Source: Chromatiales bacterium
GTDB lineage: Bacteria; Pseudomonadota; Gammaproteobacteria; Steroidobacterales; GCA-2729495
NCBI GenBank assembly: GCA_020351875.1
Contig: CP070671.1
Span: 577,203 to 641,202 of the forward strand
Direction of reading: 5' to 3'
DNA length: 64,000 nt
Part shown: positions 57,347 to 64,000 of the stretch, in pieces
How positions within the stretch are numbered: position 1 is the first letter of the stretch
How the letters are laid out: every line of letters begins with the position of its first letter
Translations under genes and position numbers: made by a program
Notes under the pieces: generated by a model
The model's database searches: none
Told to the model about the DNA's origin: nothing
What the model saw: the letters and a program-made list of their open reading frames with translations, nothing else

Positions 57347-57523
57347 ATGGCGCACTGGTACCTGGTATTGCTGGTCAGCTTTGTCGTGATGCTGGTTGGC
57401 CTGTCGATCCACTGGACGGTGGTGCTGGCCGGCGCCTTGCTCCCTTTAGTGCCGCTGGTGACCCTGCTGCTGCGCCGTCGCCGGCGTAATGCAGCGCAAA
57501 AAAACGCCGGCGAAGGGAACTGA
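57347..57523 (+). CDS. Small membrane protein, 58 residues
   Basis: ATG 57347 opens a 58-codon frame coding two hydrophobic segments (WYLVLLVSFVVMLVGLSI and WTVVLAGALLPLVPLVTLLL) and a basic tail RRRRRNAAQ. The charge pattern suits a small inner-membrane protein with a cytoplasmic tail. It lies 63 bp before the photolyase gene on the same strand. There is no strong ribosome site; the coding-like composition and sharp hydrophobic/basic pattern are the only support. Confidence 0.5.
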   Translation: MAHWYLVLLVSFVVMLVGLSIHWTVVLAGALLPLVPLVTLLLRRRRRNAAQKNAGEGN

Positions 57524-57586
57524 AGCCGGGCCACATCCGTCTGATGTTCAGTCTGCGAATACTTCAGGCAGAAAGGACTCGACGCT

Positions 57587-59119
57587 ATGGCAGACAAACC
57601 CAGGCGGCGACACCGCCGCGTATTCCTGTTGCTCGGTAACCAGCTGTTCCCGGTGGCGCGCCTGCGCCCGTGGCAGGGCAACCTCTTTTACATGGCGGAA
57701 GACTACGGCACCTGTCGTTACCTCCAGCACCACAAGCACAAGCTGGTGTTCACCCTGTCGGCCATGCGGGCACACGCCGAACTGCTGCGCAATGAAGGTT
57801 TCAGCGTCGACTACCTGCCGCTGAACGAAGCCAACAACCGGCTGAGCTTCCTCGAGAAACTGCGCCAGTTGCTGAGTCGGACCGGCTTCAGGGAGCTGTT
57901 GCATTTCGAAATTGAGGATCCGGCGATGGAGCGCCGGATTGCGCGTTTCGCGGAGCGTTATGGTTTGCGTCGCACGGTCGTGCCGACGCCAATGTTTCTT
58001 TGCGAGCGGCCAGAATTCTCCGAGTGGCTGGCTACCCAGCAGCAGCCGCGCATGGCGGCGTTCTATAAGTGGCAGCGACGGCGCCTGGACATCCTAGTGG
58101 ACGCCCATGGACGGCCTGAAGGCGGTCGATGGAGTTTCGACCAGGAGAACCGTAAGCCGCTGCCGCCCGGCGTGCCGGTGCCTGATTTGCCAACGGTGCG
58201 TCCGGGCAGGCACGTGCGCCAGGTCAAGGTGCTCGTGGACCAGATGTTCCCCGAGCATCCGGGGTCGACTGCCAATTTCTGGCTGCCGACGACGCGGGCG
58301 CAGGCGCGTGACTGGCTCAAGGATTTCCTGGAGCAGCGTTTCAGCTGCTTTGGCGATTATGAGGACGCGCTCACCACCCGCAGTGACGCGGTCTTCCACA
58401 GTGCGCTGTCACCGTTGCTGAACATTGGCCTGTTGACGCCCCGCGAAGTGATCAGTCGAACCTTGGCCTTTGCGAACGATGAACGGGTGGCCCTGAACAG
58501 TGTCGAGGGTTTCGTGAGACAGGTGGCCGGGTGGCGCGAATTCATCCGTGGCATGTACCACGAATCGGGCACGACGATGGCGCGGCGCAACTTCTGGGGC
58601 CACCAGCGCGGGCTCACGCCCGACTGGTATCGCGGCACGACGGGTATCGATCCCCTGGACCAGGTGATCCACAAAGTGGATCGGCTGGGCTGGGCGCACC
58701 ACATCGAGCGGCTGATGGTCGTGGGTAACCTGATGCTGCTGAGCGAAATTGAACCCCGCCAGGCTTACCGCTGGTACATGGAACTGTTCGTCGACTCGGC
58801 TCACTGGGTCATGAACCCGAATGTTTACGGGATGGCGCTGTTTGCCGACGGCGGTACATTCACGACCAAGCCCTACATCTGCGGGTCTAACTATTTGCTC
58901 CGCATGGGTGATTACCGGCGCGGGCCGTGGGGCGACACGGTGGATGGCCTGTTCTGGCGGTTTGTTGCCAGGCATCGCGCGTGGTTCTCGAAACAACCGC
59001 GCCTGGGCGTGATCGTGCGCAATCTCGATCGGATGCCGCGCGATCGCCGCCGTCGCCTCGAGCAGTGTGCGGACAAGTTCCTGAGCGAGAAGACCCGGCC
59101 CGCGAAGGCCGTCGCCTGA
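57587..59119 (+). CDS. Bacterial (6-4)-type photolyase/cryptochrome lacking Fe-S ligands
   Basis: A 510-residue member of the PhrB/CryPro (FeS-BCP) photolyase family, which uses FAD and light to repair or sense. The N-terminal antenna domain (LLLGNQLFP) resembles the DMRL/ribolumazine-binding form. The helical domain has SALSPLLNIGLLTPREV, GFVRQVAGWREFIRGMY, ARRNFWGHQRGL and WAHHIERLMVVGN, all typical. In family members the C-terminal KPY-x-x-x-x-Y-I-x-R-M-x-DY-C-x-x-C segment carries cluster cysteines. Here, about residues 427-447, it reads KPYICGSNYLLRMGDYRRG, with the CxxC pair absent and the following loop shortened. ATG 57587 has AGAAAGGA upstream. Converges with a MerR regulator gene. 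Confidence 0.9.
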   Translation: MADKPRRRHRRVFLLLGNQLFPVARLRPWQGNLFYMAEDYGTCRYLQHHKHKLVFTLSAMRAHAELLRNEGFSVDYLPLNEANNRLSFLEKLRQLLSRTGFRELLHFEIEDPAMERRIARFAERYGLRRTVVPTPMFLCERPEFSEWLATQQQPRMAAFYKWQRRRLDILVDAHGRPEGGRWSFDQENRKPLPPGVPVPDLPTVRPGRHVRQVKVLVDQMFPEHPGSTANFWLPTTRAQARDWLKDFLEQRFSCFGDYEDALTTRSDAVFHSALSPLLNIGLLTPREVISRTLAFANDERVALNSVEGFVRQVAGWREFIRGMYHESGTTMARRNFWGHQRGLTPDWYRGTTGIDPLDQVIHKVDRLGWAHHIERLMVVGNLMLLSEIEPRQAYRWYMELFVDSAHWVMNPNVYGMALFADGGTFTTKPYICGSNYLLRMGDYRRGPWGDTVDGLFWRFVARHRAWFSKQPRLGVIVRNLDRMPRDRRRRLEQCADKFLSEKTRPAKAVA

Positions 59120-59134
59120 TTCACTCCCTTTACG

Positions 59135-60079
59135 TCACGACTCCAGGCCTTCGGCCTCGGCGACCCGCGCCAGCGCATTTTCCATGATGGCTCTGGCGCG
59201 GGCTGTCTCACGATGGAGCAGGGCGTGCAGCGCTGCGTCTTCCGGGCTGCTGTTCTCGCAACTGGCGCTGTAGGCCTCAAACGCGTTCAGGCCTTGCACC
59301 AGTTGCGCCAGGTGCGCCGGGCATTCGCAGGCGACCGCGGATGATTGTTCGGCCAGCCGCATCAGCTGACCGGCAGTGAATTGCCTAGGCGCCGGGGCTT
59401 TACCTGGGTCGATCAATGCCGGCGCGGGGCTTGCCCCCGGTGCTGGCGCGACGGGTTGCGGTGCCTGCCGCACCAGCCACCAGACATCCGTCGCGGCGAC
59501 GGGGGCCTGCAGCGTGTGCACGCCGGCATCATGCAAAGAGTCCAGGTCGGCCCGGCGCGCGAAGTGAAACACGGCGGCCACGTGCGCCTGCGGGCATTCA
59601 CTGCGCAGCGCGATCACGTCCCTGACGATGGCTGCATCGACCTCGGGCAGTTCCAGCAGCAGCGCATCCGGCTGGCTCGCGACGCAGGCACGTTGAAAAC
59701 GCACCCAGTCGCGATCGCTGACCTGCACGCGACTTTCCAGCCCAGCGGCGCGGATCGCCGCGGGCAGGGACTCGACGAAGACGGCCGCGCGGGCGGGCTC
59801 TTCGGGTGGCGCAGGCGGCTGGGCGGCGCTGGCCAGCCGCTCGTCCAGCTCGGGGTCCGGCAGGCTCGCCAGGGCGCTGATTCGATGGCCCTGGTCCACC
59901 AGCCGCTTCAGGCGGGCCAGGCGCGCCACGTTGTCCGCTGAATAGACCCGGTGGCCCCCGGGCGACCGGGCCACCTCGAGCGCGCCGTACCGCTCCTCCC
60001 ACAGCCTGAGCGTGTGGGCGGCCAGCCCCGTGAGTCGGGCGACCGCCCGGATACTGTAACTACCTGTTTTACTTAACAT
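59135..60079 (-). CDS. MerR-family regulator with C-terminal sensor-like region
   Basis: A 314-residue regulator. The N-terminal MerR HTH is YSIRAVARLTGLAAHTLRLWEERYG, followed by the wing GGHRVYSADNVARLARLK. After a Pro/Ala-rich linker, residues about 110-215 look like a Rossmann (B12-binding-like) domain without the His-x-x-Gly cobalamin signature. The last 80 residues form a helical module with paired Cys (ACECPAHLAQLVQGL...AYSASCEN) and many Ala/Glu. LitR/CarH-type MerR proteins control photolyase genes by light through B12, and this one may have lost or changed the sensor. ATG 60079 lies 10 nt after GGGAGCGAG. It is divergent from the gene at 60218. Confidence 0.85.
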   Translation of the reverse strand: MLSKTGSYSIRAVARLTGLAAHTLRLWEERYGALEVARSPGGHRVYSADNVARLARLKRLVDQGHRISALASLPDPELDERLASAAQPPAPPEEPARAAVFVESLPAAIRAAGLESRVQVSDRDWVRFQRACVASQPDALLLELPEVDAAIVRDVIALRSECPQAHVAAVFHFARRADLDSLHDAGVHTLQAPVAATDVWWLVRQAPQPVAPAPGASPAPALIDPGKAPAPRQFTAGQLMRLAEQSSAVACECPAHLAQLVQGLNAFEAYSASCENSSPEDAALHALLHRETARARAIMENALARVAEAEGLES

Positions 60080-60217
60080 TTTGGCTCGCTCCCGCGCGAG
60101 GGACCCGCAGATCCGGCAATCGGCTGCGTTAGCCGAATCCGAATTCGGAGAGAGGTCGAATTCTAGTCCATCGAGACTTGGAGTCAATCTAAACAGCGTG
60201 AGACAGGAGCCAGGATC
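60080..60217. promoter_or_regulatory. Divergent promoter region of the merR-type gene
   Basis: A 138-bp divergent interval. It contains CGGCT-GCGTT-AGCCG (60121-60135, hairpin) and a 12-bp perfect palindrome TCCGAATTCGGA (60138-60149), followed shortly by another GAATTC core. It ends with an AT-leaning segment before AGGAG. The palindromes are candidate operators for the regulator encoded at 59135-60079. Confidence 0.5.
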
Positions 60218-60868
60218 ATGAGGACTTCAGACATGAAAACCGTTATCGCACCGCTGGCCGGCCTGCTGGTCGGGCTGGCGATCGCCACGCCGGCTGCCGC
60301 TGACACGCCGGCCTTCAAACTGCAGACCACGGACCGCACGATGTACGGCACCGCGCAGGTAGACCAGGGTCACTTCGCCGACGGCGCGCAGCGCCTGGAG
60401 CGCATGCTGCAGCTTGTCGGGACGTCCCGCGATCTGCGGCAGCCGGCACTGAACGACCTGTGCGTGGCCTACACCATGCTGCGTGATTTCGCAGCGGCGC
60501 AGGCGCGCTGCCCGGAGAGCGTGGACAACGGTCGCAGCACCGGGCTGGCGCTGAACAATCGCGGCGTGATGCGGATTGCGGCCGGCGAGTACGAGGCGGG
60601 TGTGCAGGACTTCGCGGCCGCGCTCGCAGCCGGCGGTGCCCGACGCGTCGCGACGCAAAACCTGTCTCTCGCGCAGCAGCGGGTTGCTGAACTGCGTGCC
60701 AAGGACAGCGCTGAGCGTGCCGCCGACAACGAGGTCGATAACGCGACGCAGCCGCAGCGCGACGAGCGCGCCGCCCTGGTCGAAGCGGCCACCGAGCGTT
60801 TCGCGCGGCTGATCGAGGCCGAGACGCTGAAGCTGGCTTCGAGCTTCGCCTTCAGCCAGCGCGGTTAA
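60218..60868 (+). CDS. Exported TPR-like helical protein of unknown function
   Basis: A 216-residue Ala-rich protein. A signal peptide spans about residues 6-28 (ending TPAAAD). The body has paired helices of TPR-like style (FADGAQRLERMLQLVGTS, LNNRGVMRIAAGEYEAGVQDFAAAL) and a charged C-terminal helical tail (AELRAKDSAERAADNEVD). It starts at ATG 60218 after AGGAG; ATG 60233 is in frame as well. It is divergent from the merR gene and followed by an intrinsic terminator, so it is probably a single transcription unit under that regulator. Confidence 0.78.
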   Translation: MRTSDMKTVIAPLAGLLVGLAIATPAAADTPAFKLQTTDRTMYGTAQVDQGHFADGAQRLERMLQLVGTSRDLRQPALNDLCVAYTMLRDFAAAQARCPESVDNGRSTGLALNNRGVMRIAAGEYEAGVQDFAAALAAGGARRVATQNLSLAQQRVAELRAKDSAERAADNEVDNATQPQRDERAALVEAATERFARLIEAETLKLASSFAFSQRG

Positions 60869-60909
60869 GCCGTCACGCTAGCAGTCATCATTCCCCCAAC
60901 CCCCACCTC

Positions 60910-60935
60910 GACCCGCGTTAAGCGGGTCTTTTTTT
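60910..60935 (+). terminator. Intrinsic terminator after the TPR-like gene
   Basis: GACCCGC (60910-60916) pairs with GCGGGTC (60922-60928) across a GTTAA loop, followed by TTTTTTT. It lies 41 bp past the stop at 60868 and 34 bp before the next start. Confidence 0.9.
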
Positions 60936-60969
60936 GTCCGCTCGACACGGGCCGTTATGATGCAAACGC

Positions 60970-61497
60970 ATGAGCCCGCCACGCTGTTCCGTCGCGCTGA
61001 AACTGCCGCTGGCATCGGTCCTGCTGTCCTGGACGCTGGCAGGCTGCGGGCCGGCTGCCGGGACGCCGGACCCGGTCACACCGATCACCGCCGGTGAATT
61101 GCGCCAGCTGCTGGACGAGCAGGACGGGAAAGTCGTGTTGCTGAATTTCTGGGCAACCTGGTGCCGACCCTGCCTGAAAGAGATTCCTGCGCTGCAAACG
61201 CTGGCCGAGCGCTACGCCGACGCCGGTCTGGTCCTGGTTCCGGTGTCCCTGGACGCGCCGGAAACCGCGCAGGACATCGTGCCGCCGTTTCTCGAGCGCT
61301 GGTTTCCAGGCTTTCACACGTGGCTGAGCGTGGAGGCGGAGATGGACTCGATCGTCAGCGTGGTGGACGGGGCCTGGAATGAAGTGCTGCCCACTTCCTA
61401 CGTGCTGGGCCGCGACGGTGAAGTGGTGCTCAGGTTGCAGGGCGGCAAACCCGTGGAAGAGTTCGAGGCCGCGGTCACCACGGCTTTGCAACCCTGA
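60970..61497 (+). CDS. TlpA/thioredoxin-like lipoprotein
   Basis: A 175-residue thioredoxin-fold protein of the TlpA/ResA type, likely a periplasmic thiol-disulfide reductant. A lipobox LAGC follows a hydrophobic leader, so it is probably a lipoprotein. The active site is ATWCRPC in VVLLNFWATWCRPCLKEIP, and the cis-Pro is in VLPTSYVLGRDG. It is followed by rhomboid and alanine-racemase genes on the same strand, each within 20 bp, so the three probably form an operon. Confidence 0.88.
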   Translation: MSPPRCSVALKLPLASVLLSWTLAGCGPAAGTPDPVTPITAGELRQLLDEQDGKVVLLNFWATWCRPCLKEIPALQTLAERYADAGLVLVPVSLDAPETAQDIVPPFLERWFPGFHTWLSVEAEMDSIVSVVDGAWNEVLPTSYVLGRDGEVVLRLQGGKPVEEFEAAVTTALQP

Positions 61498-61512
61498 CGG
61501 GTAGCGGCTGAC

Positions 61513-62286
61513 TTGTTTCCGATTCGCGACGACAACCCGCACTTCCTGACGCCGTATGTGACTTACGGCTTGATCATCATCAACGAGCTGGTGTGGCTCC
61601 TGGTGCAAGGCCTGGGTTTCGAACCCTCGCTGCCAAGGTCTATTTGCAAACTGGGCCTGATTCCGGGGGAACTGACCGGATCGGTACCCGCAGGCACAGC
61701 ATTTCCGCTCGGCCCCACGACCGCCTGTGTGATCGGCACGGACGGCACCTGGTTGCGACTGCTCACGTACATGTTCCTGCACGGCAGCTGGCTGCTCATT
61801 CTTTTCAATATGTGGTTTCTGTGGATCTTCGGTAACAACGTGGAAGACTCGATGGGGCACTGGCGATTCATCGTGTACTATTTGCTGTGCGGTGTGCTGG
61901 CCGCGCTGGCGCAAGTCGTCAGCGCGGCCGATTCCACGGCACCGATGGTGGGTGCGTCGGGTGCGATCGGCGGCGTGATGGGGGCCTACATCCTGTTGTA
62001 CCCCCGCGTGAACGTGCACCTGTTGATCCTGGCCGGTTTTATCGTGACCACCATTGCGGTGCCGGCGGTGTGGATGCTCGGTTACTGGTTCCTGCTGCAG
62101 CTGATCAGCGGGCTGGTGGCAGACAGCGCGACGGGGGGCGTGGCATTCTGGGCGCACGCCGGCGGCTTTATCGCCGGGGCCGCGCTGATACCGTTGTTTC
62201 GCAAGCCCGAACTGGTGGCGCGCCACCCGTACCACGGCTGGAACCCGCGGGCGAAAGTGCCGCGCAGCTGGCGACGTATCCCCTGA
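61513..62286 (+). CDS. Rhomboid family intramembrane serine protease
   Basis: A 257-residue polytopic protein with six TM segments. LTYMFLHGSWLLILFNMWFLWIFG is the usual L1/TM2 signature. The catalytic Ser is in VGASGAIGGVMGA and the catalytic His is in FWAHAGGFIAG. It cleaves type I membrane proteins within the bilayer. It starts at TTG 61513 because the homologous MFPIRDDNP start lies there, 15 bp after the TlpA-like stop. The class is the generic rhomboid rather than the shorter rhombosortase, so a link to the CTERM-like protein at 50890 is only a possibility. Confidence 0.9.
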   Translation: MFPIRDDNPHFLTPYVTYGLIIINELVWLLVQGLGFEPSLPRSICKLGLIPGELTGSVPAGTAFPLGPTTACVIGTDGTWLRLLTYMFLHGSWLLILFNMWFLWIFGNNVEDSMGHWRFIVYYLLCGVLAALAQVVSAADSTAPMVGASGAIGGVMGAYILLYPRVNVHLLILAGFIVTTIAVPAVWMLGYWFLLQLISGLVADSATGGVAFWAHAGGFIAGAALIPLFRKPELVARHPYHGWNPRAKVPRSWRRIP

Positions 62287-62298
62287 CGAGGAACCGGT

Positions 62299-63408
62299 TT
62301 GTCTGCACGATCCGATCGAGAACTGTGTGACGGCCCGCTAACCGGCGGCAGGCTGACCGTCGACCTCGACGCGCTGGCTGCGAACTTTGCGGTACTGACA
62401 GGATTGGCCGCACCGGCGCGCTGCGCGGCAGTGGTGAAGGCCAATGCTTATGGCCTGGGCCTGGAGCCGGTCGCCCGAAAACTCGACGCGGCGGGCTGTG
62501 ATTGTTACTTCGTCGCGAACCTGGCCGAGGCCCTGACCCTGCGGGCAATTCTGCCCGTCGCTGACATCTACGTGTTCGAAGGATCGTGGCCCGGACAGGA
62601 AGCGGCGTTCGTGGCCTCAGAACTGCGCCCGGTCATCAACACGCTCGAGCAGTTCGAGCGTTGGGCGGCGTTGCCGGCGCCGGCACCGTGTGCCCTGCAG
62701 GTGGACACCGGCATGTCGCGCCTGGGACTGAGCCTGGCCGATGCGAGGCAACTCGCAGCGCGCGGGCTTGGCCAGGTCGCCGTCGATTACCTGGTCACGC
62801 ACCTGGCGTGCGCGGACGAACCCGGTCACGCAGTCACCCCGGCGCAGCTCACGCGGTTCGACGAAGCGCGCGTGCTGTTTCCTGGTCTGCCGACCAGCTT
62901 GGGCAACACGGCGGGCATCACCCAGGGTGAGGCGACCCGCGGCGATCTCGTGCGTGCCGGGATTGGTCTGTATGGCGGCAATCCCAGCGCACAGGTGCCG
63001 AACCCTTTTCACGTCGTGGCAAACCTCGAAGGCCGGGTGCTGCAGGTGCGCGAGGTCGGCGTGGGCGCGACGGTCGGCTATGGCGCCGAGTTTCGCGTGC
63101 GCGAAACGGCGCGGCTCGCAACCCTCGGCCTCGGCTATGCAGACGGCTATCCCCGCAGCCTCGGCAATCGCGGCTACGCGGTAGTGGACGGCCACCGGTT
63201 GCCGGTGGTGGGTCGCATCTCGATGGACTCACTGGTGATTGACGTGACCAGTCTGCCACCCGGGAGCCGTGCGGCGGGCGACTTGGTGCAACTCGTCGGG
63301 GGGGATGCCCATCTCGATGAGATTGCCGGCCTGGCCGGCACCATCAGCTACGAGTTGCTGACCGGCCTGGGCGCGCGCCTGGAGCGGTGTTACCGCGGGG
63401 CAGTCTGA
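62299..63408 (+). CDS. alr: Alanine racemase
   Basis: A 369-residue PLP enzyme making D-alanine for peptidoglycan. The PLP lysine is in VVKANAYGLG, the second catalytic Tyr is in TVGYGAEFR, and the SMD motif is GRISMDSLVID. GIGLYGG and LGNTAG are also typical. The start is TTG 62299 with GAGGA about 6 nt upstream. It is the last gene in the lipoprotein-rhomboid-alr set and is followed by tRNA-Pro on the opposite strand. Confidence 0.95.
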   Translation: MSARSDRELCDGPLTGGRLTVDLDALAANFAVLTGLAAPARCAAVVKANAYGLGLEPVARKLDAAGCDCYFVANLAEALTLRAILPVADIYVFEGSWPGQEAAFVASELRPVINTLEQFERWAALPAPAPCALQVDTGMSRLGLSLADARQLAARGLGQVAVDYLVTHLACADEPGHAVTPAQLTRFDEARVLFPGLPTSLGNTAGITQGEATRGDLVRAGIGLYGGNPSAQVPNPFHVVANLEGRVLQVREVGVGATVGYGAEFRVRETARLATLGLGYADGYPRSLGNRGYAVVDGHRLPVVGRISMDSLVIDVTSLPPGSRAAGDLVQLVGGDAHLDEIAGLAGTISYELLTGLGARLERCYRGAV

Positions 63409-63439
63409 AACCTGGACGCGCAGCCGGCTGGCAGGAAAG

Positions 63440-63516
63440 TGGTCGGGGTGACTGGATTCGAACCAACGACCTCGTCGTCCCGAACGACGCGCTCTACCAA
63501 GCTGAGCTACACCCCG
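63440..63516 (-). tRNA. tRNA-Pro(CGG)
   Basis: A 77-nt cloverleaf with encoded CCA. The acceptor stem is CGGGGTG/CACCCCG (C1-G72, typical of tRNA-Pro). The D arm is TAGCTCAGCTTGGTAGAGC and the T arm is GTTGGTTCGAATCCAGT. The anticodon stem CGTCG/CGACG holds loop TTCGGGA, giving anticodon CGG. Confidence 0.97.
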
Positions 63517-63591
63517 AAAGATCGGACGAAACCCGGACGGTGCCGGGGCCGCCTTTATACGCGGCAGCCCGGGGCATCGCAAGCCCAAGGG

Positions 63592-64000
63592 TTAGTAGCG
63601 TCGCTGGACCGCGAATTCGGCCAGCTGAATCAGCGCCGCCTTGCAGCCCGAGTCGGGCACCCGGTCCAGCGCTGCGATCGCCCGCTGCGATGCCTCGCGG
63701 GCCCGTTGCATCGTGTAGGCGAGGGCGCCGCTGCGATTGACCGCAGCGATGATCGGCTCGATGTCGTTGCGCTCACCGTTTTCTATGGCCCGCCGGATCA
63801 CGACCTGTTCCCGCGCGGAACCCCGTTGCAGCGCATAAATCAGCGGCAACGTCGGTTTGCCTTCGGCCAGATCGTCGCCGATGTTCTTGCCGAGCTGTTC
63901 GCGCGTCGCATCGTAGTCCAGTGCATCGTCGACCAGCTGGAATGCGGTACCGAGTTCCCGGCCATACGCAATGAAGGCGTCTTCCACGGCGCGGGACTGG
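63592..64000 (-). CDS. ispB: Octaprenyl/polyprenyl diphosphate synthase, C-terminal part
   Basis: The C-terminal ~136 residues of a trans-prenyltransferase making the ubiquinone side chain. The second Asp-rich motif is GTAFQLVDDALDYD, followed by GKNIGDDLAEGKPTLPL and a helical tail ending FAVQRRY, as in IspB. The frame stays open to the right edge, so the start lies beyond 64000. The 75 bp between this stop and tRNA-Pro contains no other feature. Confidence 0.93.
   Translation of the reverse strand, partial: QSRAVEDAFIAYGRELGTAFQLVDDALDYDATREQLGKNIGDDLAEGKPTLPLIYALQRGSAREQVVIRRAIENGERNDIEPIIAAVNRSGALAYTMQRAREASQRAIAALDRVPDSGCKAALIQLAEFAVQRRY

Overview
The window is a dense, GC-rich (roughly two-thirds G+C by eye) bacterial chromosome segment with about fifty protein genes, one tRNA and few long gaps. 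It looks gammaproteobacterial, probably a free-living aerobic heterotroph. The evidence is a homodimeric AceE-type pyruvate dehydrogenase E1, an E. coli-like AvtA, an IspB-type prenyl synthase, NadA/NadB, a tRNA-Pro with encoded CCA, MacAB-like and RND pumps, and two large TonB-dependent receptors with the plug style common in marine Gammaproteobacteria and sphingomonads. No phage, plasmid, IS transposase or CRISPR array is visible. The assignment below class is not resolvable from this sequence.

Layout. 1-5968: end of an RND pump gene, a small unknown gene, polyphosphate kinase 2, a PafA-like exported phosphatase, then a degenerate second copy of the 3' end of the polyphosphate kinase gene. 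5965-10239 (minus): an apparent operon of ABC ATPase, adaptor, ABC permease, HIT hydrolase and a hypoxanthine/uracil-type DNA glycosylase. 10432-12562 (minus): a mercuric-reductase-like flavoprotein and a TVP38/DedA-like membrane protein. 12694-24255: a catabolic/accessory block with aldehyde dehydrogenase, Rieske oxygenase, TonB receptor, FAD hydroxylase, a ThDP enzyme with a Tat-like leader, AvtA and a stand-alone malonyltransferase. 24285-29630: ExeA-like ATPase, a second, paralogous TonB receptor, an SDR with a signal peptide, and a small heat-shock protein with a histone-H1-like tail.

29800-37847 (minus) is a complete propionyl-CoA to succinyl-CoA unit: CoA lyase, methylmalonyl-CoA mutase, PccB, PccA, MeaB and epimerase. 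It is followed by a divergent penicillin-acylase homologue, a roughly 350-bp inverted-repeat element (40356-40704), aceE, a pair of apparently exported proteins (NTF2-like plus FMN hydroxyacid oxidase), nadB/nadA, a GGDEF-EAL protein, a methyltransferase, a cadherin-like surface protein with a C-terminal sorting-type tail, and a GspH/FimT pseudopilin.

53943-64000: a broken nitrilase homologue with a Tat leader, an unknown membrane-anchored protein, a CpeT-domain/NAD(P)-Rossmann fusion with a signal peptide, a small membrane protein, a bacterial (6-4)-type photolyase lacking Fe-S cysteines, a convergent MerR regulator, a small exported helical protein, then TlpA-like lipoprotein, rhomboid protease, alanine racemase, tRNA-Pro and the end of ispB.

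Two themes stand out. First, several enzyme folds that normally need cytosolic cofactors (ThDP, NAD(P), FMN) carry signal peptides or Tat-like leaders. Second, several domain combinations are unusual: H1 tail plus Hsp20, CpeT plus Rossmann, and a photolyase without its cluster ligands.
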